The notes under the pieces are model-generated. The model worked only from the letters and a program-made list of their open reading frames with translations, did not search any database and was not told the DNA's origin. The translations under genes and the position numbers were made by a program. From the NCBI GenBank assembly GCA_021732605.1, contig JAKFUS010000027.1, positions 1-64,000 on the forward strand: a stretch of DNA of 64,000 nt, in the 5' to 3' direction. Positions 17,140 through 26,140 of this stretch are shown here, piece by piece. The DNA is from Betaproteobacteria bacterium. GTDB lineage: Bacteria > Pseudomonadota > Gammaproteobacteria > Burkholderiales > SG8-41. Each line of letters opens with the position of its first letter. Position 1 is the stretch's first letter.

Positions 17140-17205
17140 ATCGTTACTCCTTGATTTTTTTAGGTTTTATAGCCCCCAGGAACACCAACGCTCCCAGCCC
17201 GCCAA

Positions 17206-17252
17206 CCACTATATGTTGTGGTTGGCTCATTAATTTCGACCAATTCTAGTGG
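17206..17252 (-). promoter_or_regulatory. Tandem NrdR boxes upstream of nrdA
   Basis: Box 1 (17206-17221, CCACTATATGTTGTGG) matches 13 of 16 positions of the known NrdR consensus ACACWATATATWGTGT and lies inside a longer perfect-arm palindrome (GCCAACCAC / GTGGTTGGC). Box 2 (17237-17252, ending TAGTGG) is degenerate (about 9 of 16) but begins exactly 31 bases from box 1, the usual NrdR phasing. Box 2 overlaps the -10 element. Repression of nrdAB by NrdR with dATP/ATP is the established role of such pairs. Confidence 0.75.
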
Positions 17253-17271
17253 CCGTGTTTTGAATCCGCAA
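17243..17271 (-). promoter_or_regulatory. Sigma-70-type promoter of nrdA
   Basis: On the minus strand, TTGCGG (17266-17271) and TAGAAT (17243-17248) are separated by 17 bases. The -10 lies within NrdR box 2, so a bound repressor would block it directly. Confidence 0.6.
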
Positions 17272-17454
17272 TAGGTTTTGACGGTTTTTTTAAAAGTTAT
17301 TGAGAAACAGCAGGAAACAGCGCCAAGCGCCGGATTTATTGCACATAAATTGAGCAGCAATACACCGGGGCGGGCAGGTCGTGGTGCGTCAGGCGACGCA
17401 ATTCAGGGGATTCGGTGAAAACGTGCCCGGATGTCGTTCAGCAGCGCGGGGTTG

Positions 17455-18006
17455 TTATTTATTTTCCGGCTGCAGCAGGCTCGCCCGATACCGCGGCCAG
17501 TCGAAATACGGTCCAGGATCGGTCTTGCGGCCCGGTGCAATGTCGGAATGCCCGACGCTGGCGGTGATCGTATATCGCGCATGAAGAGCGCGGGCAAGCG
17601 CCCCCAGCCGGTCATACTGAGCGGCGCTGAACGCCAGGTCATCCGTGCCTTCGAGTTCGATGCCGATCGAATAATCATTGCAGCGCTCGCGCCCGCACCA
17701 CAACGACTGCCCGGCATGCCACGCCCGCAGCGCGCAAGGCACGAATTGCAGCAGGGCGCCGTCGCGGCGGATAAAAAAATGCGCGGAAACCTGGAGCCCG
17801 GCGATGGTGGCGAAATACGGATGCGCCGCCGGATCCAGCCGGTTCAGGAACAAATCGGTGACTGCCGGGCCGTCGAACACACCCGGGGGCAGACTGATGT
17901 TGTGGATGACCAGCAATTCGATGACGGTATCGGGCGGCCGCTCATCACAATTGGGCGAAGCTATAAAGAGCGCCTCATCCACTAGTCCCGCGACGTCGAT
18001 ATTCAT
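17455..18006 (-). CDS. ampD: 1,6-anhydro-N-acetylmuramyl-L-alanine amidase AmpD
   Basis: 183 residues, cytoplasmic, N-acetylmuramoyl-L-alanine amidase 2 (PGRP-like) fold. It removes the peptide from anhydro-muropeptides in cell-wall recycling. Zinc ligands fit His in VIHNISLP, His in GHSDIAPGRK and Asp in KTDPGPYFDW. The motif RAWHAGQSLWCGRERCNDYSIGIELEG is diagnostic. It lies nine bases after pilR and is probably the last gene of the PP0621-pilS-pilR-ampD transcript, an arrangement common in Betaproteobacteria. Confidence 0.94.
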   Translation of the reverse strand: MNIDVAGLVDEALFIASPNCDERPPDTVIELLVIHNISLPPGVFDGPAVTDLFLNRLDPAAHPYFATIAGLQVSAHFFIRRDGALLQFVPCALRAWHAGQSLWCGRERCNDYSIGIELEGTDDLAFSAAQYDRLGALARALHARYTITASVGHSDIAPGRKTDPGPYFDWPRYRASLLQPENK

Positions 18007-18015
18007 GACCGTCCC

Positions 18016-19380
18016 TCAGGACCTGGCATCCAGTTCCTGTTTGATGCCCAGGCGCTGGATCCGGTAACGCAAGGCACGGAAGGAAATGCCCAGCAGCTTG
18101 GCCGCCGCAGTCTGGTTGTAGCGGGCGCGTTCGAGAGCATCGAGTATGGCCTTGCGTTCGATCGCCTCGAGTCTCTCGGGCAGCGGCAGCCCCTCGACAT
18201 CACCCTCCTGTTCGGCAGCACGCTCATCGGACAACTGCAGATCATCCACTGCAATTTCGTCGCCGCTGACCAGCGCCACTGCACGCTCCAGGATGTTTTC
18301 CAGTTCGCGGACGTTGCCAGGAAAGTGATAAGCCTGCAGGGCGGCTTCTGCCTGCATCGACAACCGTGGCACCCGTCCCTCGCCAGCGTGGCGCGACAAA
18401 ATCGTTGCGGCGAGCTGCGGAATGTCATCGCGCAATTCGCGCAATGCCGGCATGCGCAATTCAATCACGTTGAGGCGGTAATACAGATCCTGCCGGAAAG
18501 CGCCGCTTTTCACTTCCTCCGCCAGGTGGCGATGCGTTGCGCTGATGATGCGCACATCCACCGGCTCCTCGCTGGTCGAGCCGACCCTGCGCACGCGTTT
18601 TTCCTGGATGGCGCGCAACAGCTTGACCTGCATCGACAGCGGCAGATCGCCGACTTCGTCGAGAAACAGTGTGCCGCCATCGGCCGCCTGAAAAAAACCG
18701 TCGTGATCTGCCAGCGCCCCGGTGAACGCGCCCTTTTTGTGCCCGAAAAATTCGGACTCCATCAGGTTCTCCGGGATCGCGCCGCAATTGACCGCCACGA
18801 AAGGGCTGTCGCGGCGCGCGCCGTTCGAGTGTATCCGGCGGGCGGCCAGTTCCTTGCCGGAACCCGACTCGCCGCGGATCTGCACCGGCGCCTGGCTGCG
18901 CGCCAGCTTCTCGATCATTTGCCGCGCCTGCATCATCAACGGCGAATCGCCGATCAGGGATGGACCGGATCCGGGTTGCGCGGCATCCGTGTCCTGGCGT
19001 TCACCGCCCGGGCGCGGCAATTTCAGCGCAGAACGCACCAGGGCCCGCAACTGATCCAGCGACACCGGTTTGCCGAGGTAATCAAATGCCCCGGCCTTTA
19101 GTGCTGCGACCGCATTCTCCGCGCTGCCATGCGCGGTGATTACGGCAACCGGCAGACTGGGATGATTCCTGGTGATGTGTTCAACGATCGACAGGCCGTC
19201 GCCGTCGGCCAGCCGCATGTCGGTCAGACACAGTTCGAACGAATTGCTCCCGAGCAGTGCCAAAGCTTCTGACACACTCGCCGCGCAATGCGGCTCCAGG
19301 CCCATGCGCAGCAGTGTGATGCCGAGCAATTCGCGGATGTCCGCTTCGTCATCGACAACCAGCACCTGACCCGTTGCCAC
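18016..19380 (-). CDS. pilR: Sigma-54-dependent response regulator PilR
   Basis: 454 residues from GTG 19380. Receiver at about 5-120 (VVDDEADIRE, phospho-Asp in LTDMRLADGDG, Lys in YLGKPV). AAA+ sigma-54 activator domain at about 150-375 with Walker A GESGSGKE, the GAFTGA loop (KKGAFTGALADHDG) and Walker B GGTLFLDEVGDL. C-terminal Fis-type HTH (YNQTAAAKLLGISFRALRYRIQRLG). In the family PilR activates pilA, the type IV pilin gene. No pilA is in this window. Its partner kinase is the upstream gene. Confidence 0.92.
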   Translation of the reverse strand: MATGQVLVVDDEADIRELLGITLLRMGLEPHCAASVSEALALLGSNSFELCLTDMRLADGDGLSIVEHITRNHPSLPVAVITAHGSAENAVAALKAGAFDYLGKPVSLDQLRALVRSALKLPRPGGERQDTDAAQPGSGPSLIGDSPLMMQARQMIEKLARSQAPVQIRGESGSGKELAARRIHSNGARRDSPFVAVNCGAIPENLMESEFFGHKKGAFTGALADHDGFFQAADGGTLFLDEVGDLPLSMQVKLLRAIQEKRVRRVGSTSEEPVDVRIISATHRHLAEEVKSGAFRQDLYYRLNVIELRMPALRELRDDIPQLAATILSRHAGEGRVPRLSMQAEAALQAYHFPGNVRELENILERAVALVSGDEIAVDDLQLSDERAAEQEGDVEGLPLPERLEAIERKAILDALERARYNQTAAAKLLGISFRALRYRIQRLGIKQELDARS

Positions 19381-19440
19381 CCAATACCCCCCTTTAACCC
19401 CGCCCTTTACCCACGCTCATTACTCCCGATCTTTATCCAC

Positions 19441-21051
19441 TCACCCCGCAGCGCAGGTTACCGAGAATCGCGCACCCCTGACTGAATCCACGTATTCAAG
19501 CATGGCGCCGTTCGCTTCACAGATTTCCCGCGCCAGATAAAGGCCCAGTCCGGTACCGCCCGGCGATGTGGTGAAAAACGGCTCGAACAGTTTACTGCGC
19601 GACTCCGGCGGCAACCCGGGGCCATCATCAACGACTTCCAATCTTACCGCATTGCCGCGACTGGCCCGGCCCACCACGAGACTGATGCTGCCGGGATTGC
19701 GATGGGAATGACGCAGCGCGTTCTGGCACAGATTCCACAACACCTGATTCAGGTGGTCGCGGTCGAACATGATGTGGGGGTCCGTCTCCAGGTGCAGCTC
19801 AATCACGTTCGCCGCCAGTTTTTCAGTAGCCACAAACTGCTCGGTGAAAGCGCGCAGGTAAGTCGCCAGATGGAAGCGCGCCCGCACGGCGCGCTCCCCG
19901 CGGTTCAGCGTCTGCACGTCGTTGATCATGCGATCGAGCCGGCGGGTATTGTCACGGATGATGGTCGTCAGCCGTTGTGCCCCCGCAGAAACCTCGGGCT
20001 CTTCCTGCAGCAGTTCCGCAGCATGGCTGATGGCCCCCAGCGGGTTGCGGATTTCGTGGGCAATGTTCGCGGTCAGCCGCCCGAGTGCGGCAAGCTTCAG
20101 TTGCCGGGCCTCGGCCTGGATGCGCGCCAGGTCTTCCAGAAAAATGACCGCACCGGCGCCGCGCCGCGCCGCGACCGGCACCAGCCTTGCGCGCAGGTGC
20201 GAACCGAGTTCGAATGCGTCCGGAGTTTCACGGCCCTGCTGATCGTGCAGCCAGGTTTCGACACGCGCATGCAGGGCGGGCGCACGATCCTTCAGCGCCA
20301 CCACGCCGCCCCCGCGCAGGCCACCGATCATGCGCTCCGCCGCGGTATTGACCTGGCGCACGATGCCCTCGCCGTCGACAACGATCACGCCGTGCTCCAT
20401 GTCCTGGATTACCAGCTGGTTGACCTGCGCCATGTTGGCCAGATCGATTTCGCGCTGCGCCGCCAGTTGTTCGCTCGCCAGCGAACGCGTCGCCAAGGTG
20501 TGCGCCAGCCAGGCAGTCGCGAAATAAGCGATGGACAACAGTCCGGCTTGGGCATACTGCGCGCCGCTCTCGGAGAACCGCAGCACCTCATAGGTATGCT
20601 CCAGCAGCACCAAGATAGTCGCGATCGCGGCAAAAAACAGCGTCAGCTGGCCACGGCTGACCAATCCTGCAGCCGCCAGTGAAGTCAGCAGCAGCAGTCC
20701 AAGTCCGCTCGACAACCCGCCGCTGGCATACATCAGCAGCACAACAAAGCCGATGTCGCCGCCAACCTGGATCGCCAGTTGCCAGGTAAACCGCTCACGC
20801 GTGCGGATGACCACAAACATCGCCAGTGCAAATGCGGCATAACTCGCAGCGCCGATCAGGAACAACCGCATGTCCCGCGAACCGAACTGCAGGGTGCCGC
20901 CCCAGAAGCCGCCCGCCAACAGCAGCAGCAGCGCGGCAGCCGTGCGGTAACCGTTGAACAACTGCAATGAGCGCCAATAGGTGTCCGGTATCCGGCGCAC
21001 ACCTTCGGCATCGCGGAACTCCGGCTGCATCGGTTGTTGAGTGGTGATCAT
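19441..21051 (-). CDS. pilS: Membrane sensor histidine kinase PilS
   Basis: 536 residues. About six hydrophobic segments lie in residues 30-190 (for example AAALLLLLAGGFWGG and FVVLLMYASGGL), followed by a PAS domain (about 200-310), a HisKA domain with NIAHEIRNPLGAISHA, and HATPase_c boxes (DDGPGLP, PGGTGLGLYLA). The start of the protein, DTYWRSLQLFNGYRT, is typical of PilS. It is the partner of PilR in type IV pilus control. It starts nine bases after the PP0621-like gene. Confidence 0.92.
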   Translation of the reverse strand: MITTQQPMQPEFRDAEGVRRIPDTYWRSLQLFNGYRTAAALLLLLAGGFWGGTLQFGSRDMRLFLIGAASYAAFALAMFVVIRTRERFTWQLAIQVGGDIGFVVLLMYASGGLSSGLGLLLLTSLAAAGLVSRGQLTLFFAAIATILVLLEHTYEVLRFSESGAQYAQAGLLSIAYFATAWLAHTLATRSLASEQLAAQREIDLANMAQVNQLVIQDMEHGVIVVDGEGIVRQVNTAAERMIGGLRGGGVVALKDRAPALHARVETWLHDQQGRETPDAFELGSHLRARLVPVAARRGAGAVIFLEDLARIQAEARQLKLAALGRLTANIAHEIRNPLGAISHAAELLQEEPEVSAGAQRLTTIIRDNTRRLDRMINDVQTLNRGERAVRARFHLATYLRAFTEQFVATEKLAANVIELHLETDPHIMFDRDHLNQVLWNLCQNALRHSHRNPGSISLVVGRASRGNAVRLEVVDDGPGLPPESRSKLFEPFFTTSPGGTGLGLYLAREICEANGAMLEYVDSVRGARFSVTCAAG

Positions 21052-21060
21052 CTGACGAAC

Positions 21061-21291
21061 TCAGTGTTTTGCGCGAAATTCCCGCTCGTGTTCTGCGGAG
21101 CAGAAGTAGAGGGCTCCGGACACGATGCCCTCACCTCGCGGCAGATGCACGCCGCAATGCGCGCAATCCACCATGTCCTCTGCCTGCGGATCCGGGGGCC
21201 GCTGCGCATGACGATCGGCGCGCCGGCGATGGTTGCGCAGCAGCCAGAACGCCACCGCAACAACAATTGCGATAAGCAGAATCTTGGACAT
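21061..21291 (-). CDS. PP0621-family small membrane protein
   Basis: 76 residues from ATG 21291. It has one N-terminal membrane helix (ILLIAIVVAVAFWLL), a basic linker (RNHRRRADRHAQR) and a small zinc-ribbon-like end (MVDCAHCGVHLPRGEG, then YFCSAEHEREF). This matches the PP0621 family of unknown function, usually found upstream of pilS in Betaproteobacteria. The start is unusual: the first eleven bases are repeated upstream at 14-base steps, creating two four-codon frames (see findings). It is likely the first gene of the pilS-pilR-ampD transcript. Confidence 0.8.
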   Translation of the reverse strand: MSKILLIAIVVAVAFWLLRNHRRRADRHAQRPPDPQAEDMVDCAHCGVHLPRGEGIVSGALYFCSAEHEREFRAKH

Positions 21292-21319
21292 TATTTCTTG
21301 GACATTACTTCTTGGACAT
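21281..21319 (-). repeat. Triplicated 14-base start-codon repeat
   Basis: ATGTCCAAGA occurs three times at 14-base spacing, with ATGs at 21319, 21305 and 21291 on the minus strand. Each of the first two reads Met-Ser-Lys-Lys-stop, and each stop overlaps the next start as TAATG. The third copy opens the PP0621-like gene. Confidence 0.85.
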
Positions 21320-21384
21320 TGATGCTTCAACTGCCGGACAACCCGGTATGGCAGCACGGAACGAGCCGCTGCGCAAAGCACACG

Positions 21385-21918
21385 TCAGCCGTGCGCCGAC
21401 TCCGGATCAACGGCCAGTGCCTCCAGGAAACGCGACACCAGATTGTAGCCTCCGATGGTCGCCGTCAGCTCGACGATTTCACGCTGGTTGAAATGGCCGC
21501 GCAACCCCTCAAAAACGGCGTCTGGCACATGGATATCCCGGGTCATGGAGTCGGTGTAAGCCAGTACCGCACGCTGCGCCGGGGTCAGCACGGCGGAATC
21601 CTGCCAGCGGTCAAGCGTATCGAGCTGCGCCTGCGTGACCCCCTCGCGCAAAGCGAACGGGACATGTACCTGGTATTCGTAGGACGCACCGTTCAGCAGC
21701 GCCACGCGCAATATGACCAGTTCGCGGTAATCGCCGCGCAGCGTGCATTGCTGGCGAATCGCTGTAAACAGCGCGAGCCAGCCTTCGGCGACCGGCGGCG
21801 CATTCAGCAGCATGCTGTAAAGATTGAGCATGCGCCCGTCGCGCTCCTTGCGGATCTGATTTGCCAGCGCCCGTACGGCCGGACTGCTGTTCTCGTCGCC
21901 ATAGGCTAGGCGGGCCAT
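21385..21918 (-). CDS. Carboxymuconolactone decarboxylase-family protein
   Basis: 177 residues, all-helical AhpD/CMD-like fold. The core (LRGDYRELVILRVALLNGASYEYQVHVPFALREGV) matches the family, but the AhpD Cys-X-X-Cys pair is absent and YEYQVH replaces the more usual YEWxxH. It is probably a gamma-carboxymuconolactone decarboxylase relative, but no aromatic-degradation genes are nearby, so the substrate is unknown. It is transcribed toward the PP0621 gene, 93 bases away, and lies beside tRNA-Pro. Confidence 0.8.
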   Translation of the reverse strand: MARLAYGDENSSPAVRALANQIRKERDGRMLNLYSMLLNAPPVAEGWLALFTAIRQQCTLRGDYRELVILRVALLNGASYEYQVHVPFALREGVTQAQLDTLDRWQDSAVLTPAQRAVLAYTDSMTRDIHVPDAVFEGLRGHFNQREIVELTATIGGYNLVSRFLEALAVDPESAHG

Positions 21919-21991
21919 CGCTGCAGCTCCGGAATTGCGGAATTGGCAAAACCGTGCCGCTCGGTCAGAACGGACGGCATCCAGAAAATCG

Positions 21992-22068
<77 letters not shown>

Positions 22069-22098
22069 AATTGCACAAACGAACTACATACAAACAAT

Positions 22099-22121
22099 AA
22101 GGGCACGTTGCGCGTGCCCTT
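22099..22121 (-). terminator. Hairpin terminator after ispB
   Basis: AAGGGCACG (22099-22107) pairs with CGTGCCCTT (22113-22121), a perfect 9-bp stem with a 5-base loop. On the minus strand it is followed by ATTGTTTG, a weak T-rich tail. It begins 4 bases after the ispB stop. Confidence 0.6.
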
Positions 22122-22124
22122 CGG

Positions 22125-23093
22125 TCAATGCGTCCGCGTTACGGCGAACTGTGCCAATTGTAGCAAAAAATCCCGGTACTGCGTGGACGGGATCGAATCC
22201 AGCGCCGAGCAGGCTGCACGCACCTCCGCCTCCGCCTGCCGGCGCGTGTAATCCAGCGCACCCGAGCGGCGGATCGCCGCCAGCACGCGATCCAGATCAT
22301 TCAGGCCGCCGGAAACCAGCGCGCCGCGCACCAGCGCCGCCTCTTCCGGGCGGCCGTGGTGGATGACGCGGATCAATGGCAGCGTCGGCTTGCCTTCGGC
22401 CAGGTCGTCACCCACGTTTTTGCCGATGACGCCGGCGTCCCCCGAGTAATCCAGCACATCGTCAATCAGCTGGAATGCCGTACCAAGATGGCTGCCATAG
22501 GCTGCCATCGCCTCCTCCACCGCCGGCGTCGCCCCTGCCAGCAACGCGCCCAGCCGGCTCGCCGCTTCAAACAACTTGGCGGTTTTGTAGCGGATGACCT
22601 GCAGGTAACTGGCCTCGTCGATATCGGCGTTGCGGCAGTTCATCAACTGCAGCACCTCGCCCTCGGCAATGACGTTGGTGGCATCGGCGAGCACCCGCAG
22701 CACGCGCATGTCGTCGACGTTCACCATCATCTGGAAGGCGCGGGAATAGACAAAATCGCCGACCAGCACCGACGCTGCATTACCGAACAGGGTGTTGGCT
22801 GTCGGCCGTCCGCGGCGCAGGGCAGATTCATCAACGACATCGTCATGGAGCAGCGTCGCGGTATGGATGAACTCGACGACGGCAGCCAGCGTGTGGTGGG
22901 CACTACCACGATAATCCAGCGCCCCCGCGGACAGCAGCACCAAAGCCGGGCGCAACCGTTTGCCGCCGCCGCCGATGATGTATTCGGCCACCTGACGGAT
23001 CAACACCACTTCTGAATGCAGGCGTTCGCGGATCACCTGATCCACGGATTGCATGTCAGCGGCGAGCAGTTTGTTGAGGTTTTCGAGAAACAC
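22125..23093 (-). CDS. ispB: Octaprenyl (polyprenyl) diphosphate synthase
   Basis: 322 residues from GTG 23093, equal to the usual IspB length. The frame extends upstream, but the extra residues do not fit the family. It is a trans-isoprenyl diphosphate synthase that makes the ubiquinone side chain. First Asp-rich motif LLHDDVVDESALRRGRP, second LIDDVLDYSGD, and the GGGGKRLRP substrate-binding segment are all present. It is divergent from rplU, an arrangement conserved in many Proteobacteria. Confidence 0.93.
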   Translation of the reverse strand: MFLENLNKLLAADMQSVDQVIRERLHSEVVLIRQVAEYIIGGGGKRLRPALVLLSAGALDYRGSAHHTLAAVVEFIHTATLLHDDVVDESALRRGRPTANTLFGNAASVLVGDFVYSRAFQMMVNVDDMRVLRVLADATNVIAEGEVLQLMNCRNADIDEASYLQVIRYKTAKLFEAASRLGALLAGATPAVEEAMAAYGSHLGTAFQLIDDVLDYSGDAGVIGKNVGDDLAEGKPTLPLIRVIHHGRPEEAALVRGALVSGGLNDLDRVLAAIRRSGALDYTRRQAEAEVRAACSALDSIPSTQYRDFLLQLAQFAVTRTH

Positions 23094-23229
23094 GGGACGG
23101 GCAAAAACCGGGATGATAACAACATCGAGGAGCCACGGGCATGGTGCCGACCACTGACTCAATCCGGCGATCATCCGTAATTCATTGATTTTGCTCGACT
23201 ATTCATCAATGACTGGTTAGCCGGAAGTT

Positions 23230-23258
23230 TTGACTCATTCCCGGTCGGCTTGTATAAT
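23230..23258 (+). promoter_or_regulatory. Consensus sigma-70 promoter of rplU-rpmA
   Basis: TTGACT (23230-23235) and TATAAT (23253-23258) with a 17-base spacer, 37 bases before the rplU start. It is one of the best promoters in the window, as expected for ribosomal protein genes. Confidence 0.85.
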
Positions 23259-23294
23259 CGCGGGCTTTCCGTAGTCCGAGCTGAGAGGTTTTCC

Positions 23295-23606
23295 ATGTAT
23301 GCGGTAGTCAAGACCGGCGGCAAACAGTATCGCGTGAGCGCTGGCACCAAAATCAAAGTTGAGCAACTGACGGCCGAAGTCGGGGCGGAAGTGACCCTCG
23401 ACCAGGTCCTGATGATTGCCGAAGATGGCAGCGTCAAGCTCGGCACCCCGTTGCTGTCGGGCGCAGCGGTCAAAGCCAAGGTGCTGTCACAAGGCCGCGG
23501 CGAGAAGGTAATCATCTTCAAAATGCGCCGGCGCAAGCACTATCGCAAAACCCAGGGCCATCGGCAGAATTTCACCGAACTCGAAATCACCGGCATCGCG
23601 GGCTAA
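23295..23606 (+). CDS. rplU: 50S ribosomal protein L21
   Basis: 103 residues, the normal L21 length, from ATG 23295 with GAGAGG upstream. [25 protein letters not shown] at the N-terminus and [14 protein letters not shown] near the C-terminus are diagnostic. It binds 23S rRNA in the large subunit. rpmA follows after 12 bases. Confidence 0.98.
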   Translation: MYAVVKTGGKQYRVSAGTKIKVEQLTAEVGAEVTLDQVLMIAEDGSVKLGTPLLSGAAVKAKVLSQGRGEKVIIFKMRRRKHYRKTQGHRQNFTELEITGIAG

Positions 23607-23618
23607 GGAGCACACACC

Positions 23619-23876
23619 ATGGCACATAAAAAAGCAGGCGGCAGTTCCCGTAACGGTCGCGATTCACAAGCCAAGCGTCTCGGCGTCAAATGCTTCGGCG
23701 GCGAGTTGATCCCCGCCGGCAGCATCATCGTTCGTCAGCGCGGCACTCGCATGCATCCCGGCGAAAACGTCGGCATCGGCCGTGACCATACGCTGTTCGC
23801 CAAGGTCGATGGTCACGTGCAGTTCGCGCATAAAGGGCCGCAGCAACGTCAGACCGTGAGCGTCGTTCCCGCCTGA
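23619..23876 (+). CDS. rpmA: 50S ribosomal protein L27
   Basis: 85 residues. It begins [20 protein letters not shown] and contains [19 protein letters not shown], typical of L27, whose N-terminal tail reaches the peptidyl-transferase centre. GGAG lies upstream of the ATG. A terminator follows 24 bases after the stop. Confidence 0.98.
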   Translation: MAHKKAGGSSRNGRDSQAKRLGVKCFGGELIPAGSIIVRQRGTRMHPGENVGIGRDHTLFAKVDGHVQFAHKGPQQRQTVSVVPA

Positions 23877-23900
23877 TCATTGGTTTGTAGTGCTGAAAAG

Positions 23901-23926
23901 GCCCTGTTGAACGACAGGGCTTTTTT
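23901..23926 (+). terminator. Rho-independent terminator after rpmA
   Basis: GCCCTGT (23901-23907) pairs with ACAGGGC (23914-23920), followed directly by six T. It separates rplU-rpmA from obgE, at least partly. Confidence 0.9.
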
Positions 23927-23940
23927 ATTTGGGGAATCCC

Positions 23941-25002
23941 ATGAAATTCATCGATGAAGCACGAATAGAAGTACACGCCGGCAAGGGCGGAGACGGCGTC
24001 GCCAGTTTCCGTCGCGAAAAATTCGTGCCGCGCGGCGGGCCTGATGGTGGTGACGGCGGCCGCGGTGGCAGCATTTTTGCCGTGGCCGACCGCAATATCA
24101 ATACGCTGATCGACTATCGATACGCCCGCATCCACCGCGCGAAAAACGGCCAGAAAGGCATGGGCTCGGATTGTTTCGGTCGCGCGGCGGCGGACATCGT
24201 GCTGCGCATGCCCGTGGGTACGGTGGTGAGCGATGCCGAGACCGGCGAAATTCTGTTTGATCTGGCGCACGACGGCGAGCAGGTGACGCTGGCCCAGGGC
24301 GGAAACGGCGGCCTTGGCAACCTGCACTTCAAATCCAGCACCAACCGCGCGCCGCGGCAGTTCACCGTCGGCGGGCCCGGTGTTTCGCGTTACCTCCAGC
24401 TCGAACTGAAGGTGCTGGCCGACGTCGGCCTGCTCGGCCTGCCCAATGCCGGGAAGTCGACGCTGATCCGCGCGATCTCCGCGGCCCGCCCGAAGGTCGC
24501 CGATTATCCGTTTACGACGCTGCAGCCCAATCTGGGTGTGGTGCGCGTCGACGATAACCGCAGTTTCGTGGTCGCCGATATCCCGGGACTGATCGAAGGC
24601 GCCGCCGAAGGCGCGGGACTGGGCCACCAGTTCCTGCGCCATCTCACGCGCACGCGGTTGCTGCTCCATATCATCGACGTGATGCCGCCCGACCCCGCAG
24701 CCGACGTGGTGCGCGACGCCAAGGCGCTTGTGCGCGAACTGCGCAAATATGACGAAGCCCTGTATCGCAAACCGCGCTGGCTGGTGTTCAACAAGCTCGA
24801 CCTGATTCCCGAAGCCGAGCGCGAAAAACTGGTGAAGACGCTGCTGAAACAGTTGGGCGTCAAACGCAAAAGCTTTAGTATTTCCGCGCTGACAGGGGAA
24901 GGATGCCGGGCGATGACTTTTGCCGTGATGGAACATGTCGAGGACAGCGCCGCGCGCAAAACGACAACGCACCGGAAAGCCGCTGCAGCCGACGCCGCAT
25001 GA
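23941..25002 (+). CDS. obgE: GTPase Obg/CgtA
   Basis: 353 residues from ATG 23941. The Gly-rich Obg fold at about 1-158 ([20 protein letters not shown] type repeats) is followed by a GTPase domain: P-loop GLPNAGKST, switch region [16 protein letters not shown], and NKLD specificity motif. It is an essential GTPase acting in 50S assembly and stress signalling. The stop overlaps a possible ATG of proB (ATGA). Confidence 0.97.
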   Translation: MKFIDEARIEVHAGKGGDGVASFRREKFVPRGGPDGGDGGRGGSIFAVADRNINTLIDYRYARIHRAKNGQKGMGSDCFGRAAADIVLRMPVGTVVSDAETGEILFDLAHDGEQVTLAQGGNGGLGNLHFKSSTNRAPRQFTVGGPGVSRYLQLELKVLADVGLLGLPNAGKSTLIRAISAARPKVADYPFTTLQPNLGVVRVDDNRSFVVADIPGLIEGAAEGAGLGHQFLRHLTRTRLLLHIIDVMPPDPAADVVRDAKALVRELRKYDEALYRKPRWLVFNKLDLIPEAEREKLVKTLLKQLGVKRKSFSISALTGEGCRAMTFAVMEHVEDSAARKTTTHRKAAAADAA

Positions 25003-25016
25003 GCGCGCATCAAGCC

Positions 25017-26135
25017 ATGGAATCCGTCATCAAAAAAGCCCGGCGACTGGTGGTCAAGGTCGGCAGCGGGCTGGTAACCAATGCCGGACAGGGTCTGGAT
25101 CATGGCGCGCTGACCGGCTGGGCCGAACAGATCGCGCGCCTGCACAGCGACGGGCGGCAGATCGTGCTGGTCTCCAGCGGCGCCATTGCCGAGGGCATGC
25201 AGCGCCTGGGCTGGGCGCGCAGGCCGCATGCGCTGCATAAACTGCAGGCCGCGGCGGCCGTCGGGCAGATGGGCATGGTACAGGTCTATGAATCCTGTTT
25301 CCGCAGCCATGGCCTGCTGACGTCGCAGATCCTACTTACCCACGAAGATCTTGCCGACCGCAAGCGCTACCTCAATGCGCGCTCGACGCTGCGCACGCTG
25401 CTCGACCTGGGCGTGATCCCGGTGATCAATGAAAACGACACGGTGGCCATTGAAGAAATCCGCTTCGGCGACAACGACACCCTGGCCGCGCTGGTCGCCA
25501 ATCTGATCGAAGCCGACGCCTTGGTGATTTTGACGGATCAAAAGGGACTGTATAGCGCCGACCCGCGCATAGATCCTGATGCCAAGCCCATCGCCGACGG
25601 CGTGGCCGGTGACCCCTATCTGGAAACCATCGCCGGATCAACGGGCAGCGCCATCGCGCGCGGCGGCATGCTGACCAAAATTCTCGCCGCAAAACGTGCG
25701 GCGCGCAGCGGCGCGGATACCGTCATTGCCTGGGGACGCGAACCCGATGTGCTGTTGCGGCTCGCTGCCGGTGAACGCCTGGGTACCCAACTGCTGGCGC
25801 AACAGGCCACGATCGCCGCGCGCAAACAATGGCTGGCCGACCATCTGCAGGTAAGCGGCAGGGTCACACTGGATGCGGGTGCGGTAAAGGCGCTGGTAGT
25901 GGACGGCAAAAGCCTGCTGCCGGTAGGCGTCTGCGGCGCGACGGGGGAATTTGAACGCGGCGAGGTGGTGAGCTGTCTGGATGAATCAGGTCGGGAAATC
26001 GCCCGCGGACTGATCAATTACAGTTGTGCCGAAACCAGCCAAATCCTGCGCACGCCGTCGAATCAGATCGAAGCCAAACTGGGTTACGTCGATGAGCCGG
26101 AACTGATGCACCGCGACAATCTGGTGCTGCTCTAG
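25017..26135 (+). CDS. proB: Glutamate 5-kinase
   Basis: 372 residues from ATG 25017, the usual betaproteobacterial length. An ATG at 24999 that overlaps the obgE stop would add six residues and cannot be excluded. The amino-acid-kinase domain (about 8-255) carries [29 protein letters not shown] and [15 protein letters not shown]-terminal PUA domain (about 275-365) follows. It phosphorylates glutamate in the first step of proline synthesis. proA is not in the window. Confidence 0.95.
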   Translation: MESVIKKARRLVVKVGSGLVTNAGQGLDHGALTGWAEQIARLHSDGRQIVLVSSGAIAEGMQRLGWARRPHALHKLQAAAAVGQMGMVQVYESCFRSHGLLTSQILLTHEDLADRKRYLNARSTLRTLLDLGVIPVINENDTVAIEEIRFGDNDTLAALVANLIEADALVILTDQKGLYSADPRIDPDAKPIADGVAGDPYLETIAGSTGSAIARGGMLTKILAAKRAARSGADTVIAWGREPDVLLRLAAGERLGTQLLAQQATIAARKQWLADHLQVSGRVTLDAGAVKALVVDGKSLLPVGVCGATGEFERGEVVSCLDESGREIARGLINYSCAETSQILRTPSNQIEAKLGYVDEPELMHRDNLVLL

Positions 26136-26140
26136 CTGGC

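Larger units (their letters stand above)
17140..17454. other. nrdA promoter region / ampD downstream region (no gene)
   Basis: 315 bases without a gene. It contains the nrdA promoter and two NrdR-type boxes (17206-17271). Nearer ampD there is a small hairpin, TGCGTC pairing with GACGCA at about 17387-17400, without a T-run. Confidence 0.6.

Noticed and set aside
15079-17154. 691-codon open frame antisense to nrdA
   Set aside because: Codon-position mirror of the nrdA frame in GC-rich DNA; no domain, no ribosome binding site, and nrdA is certain.
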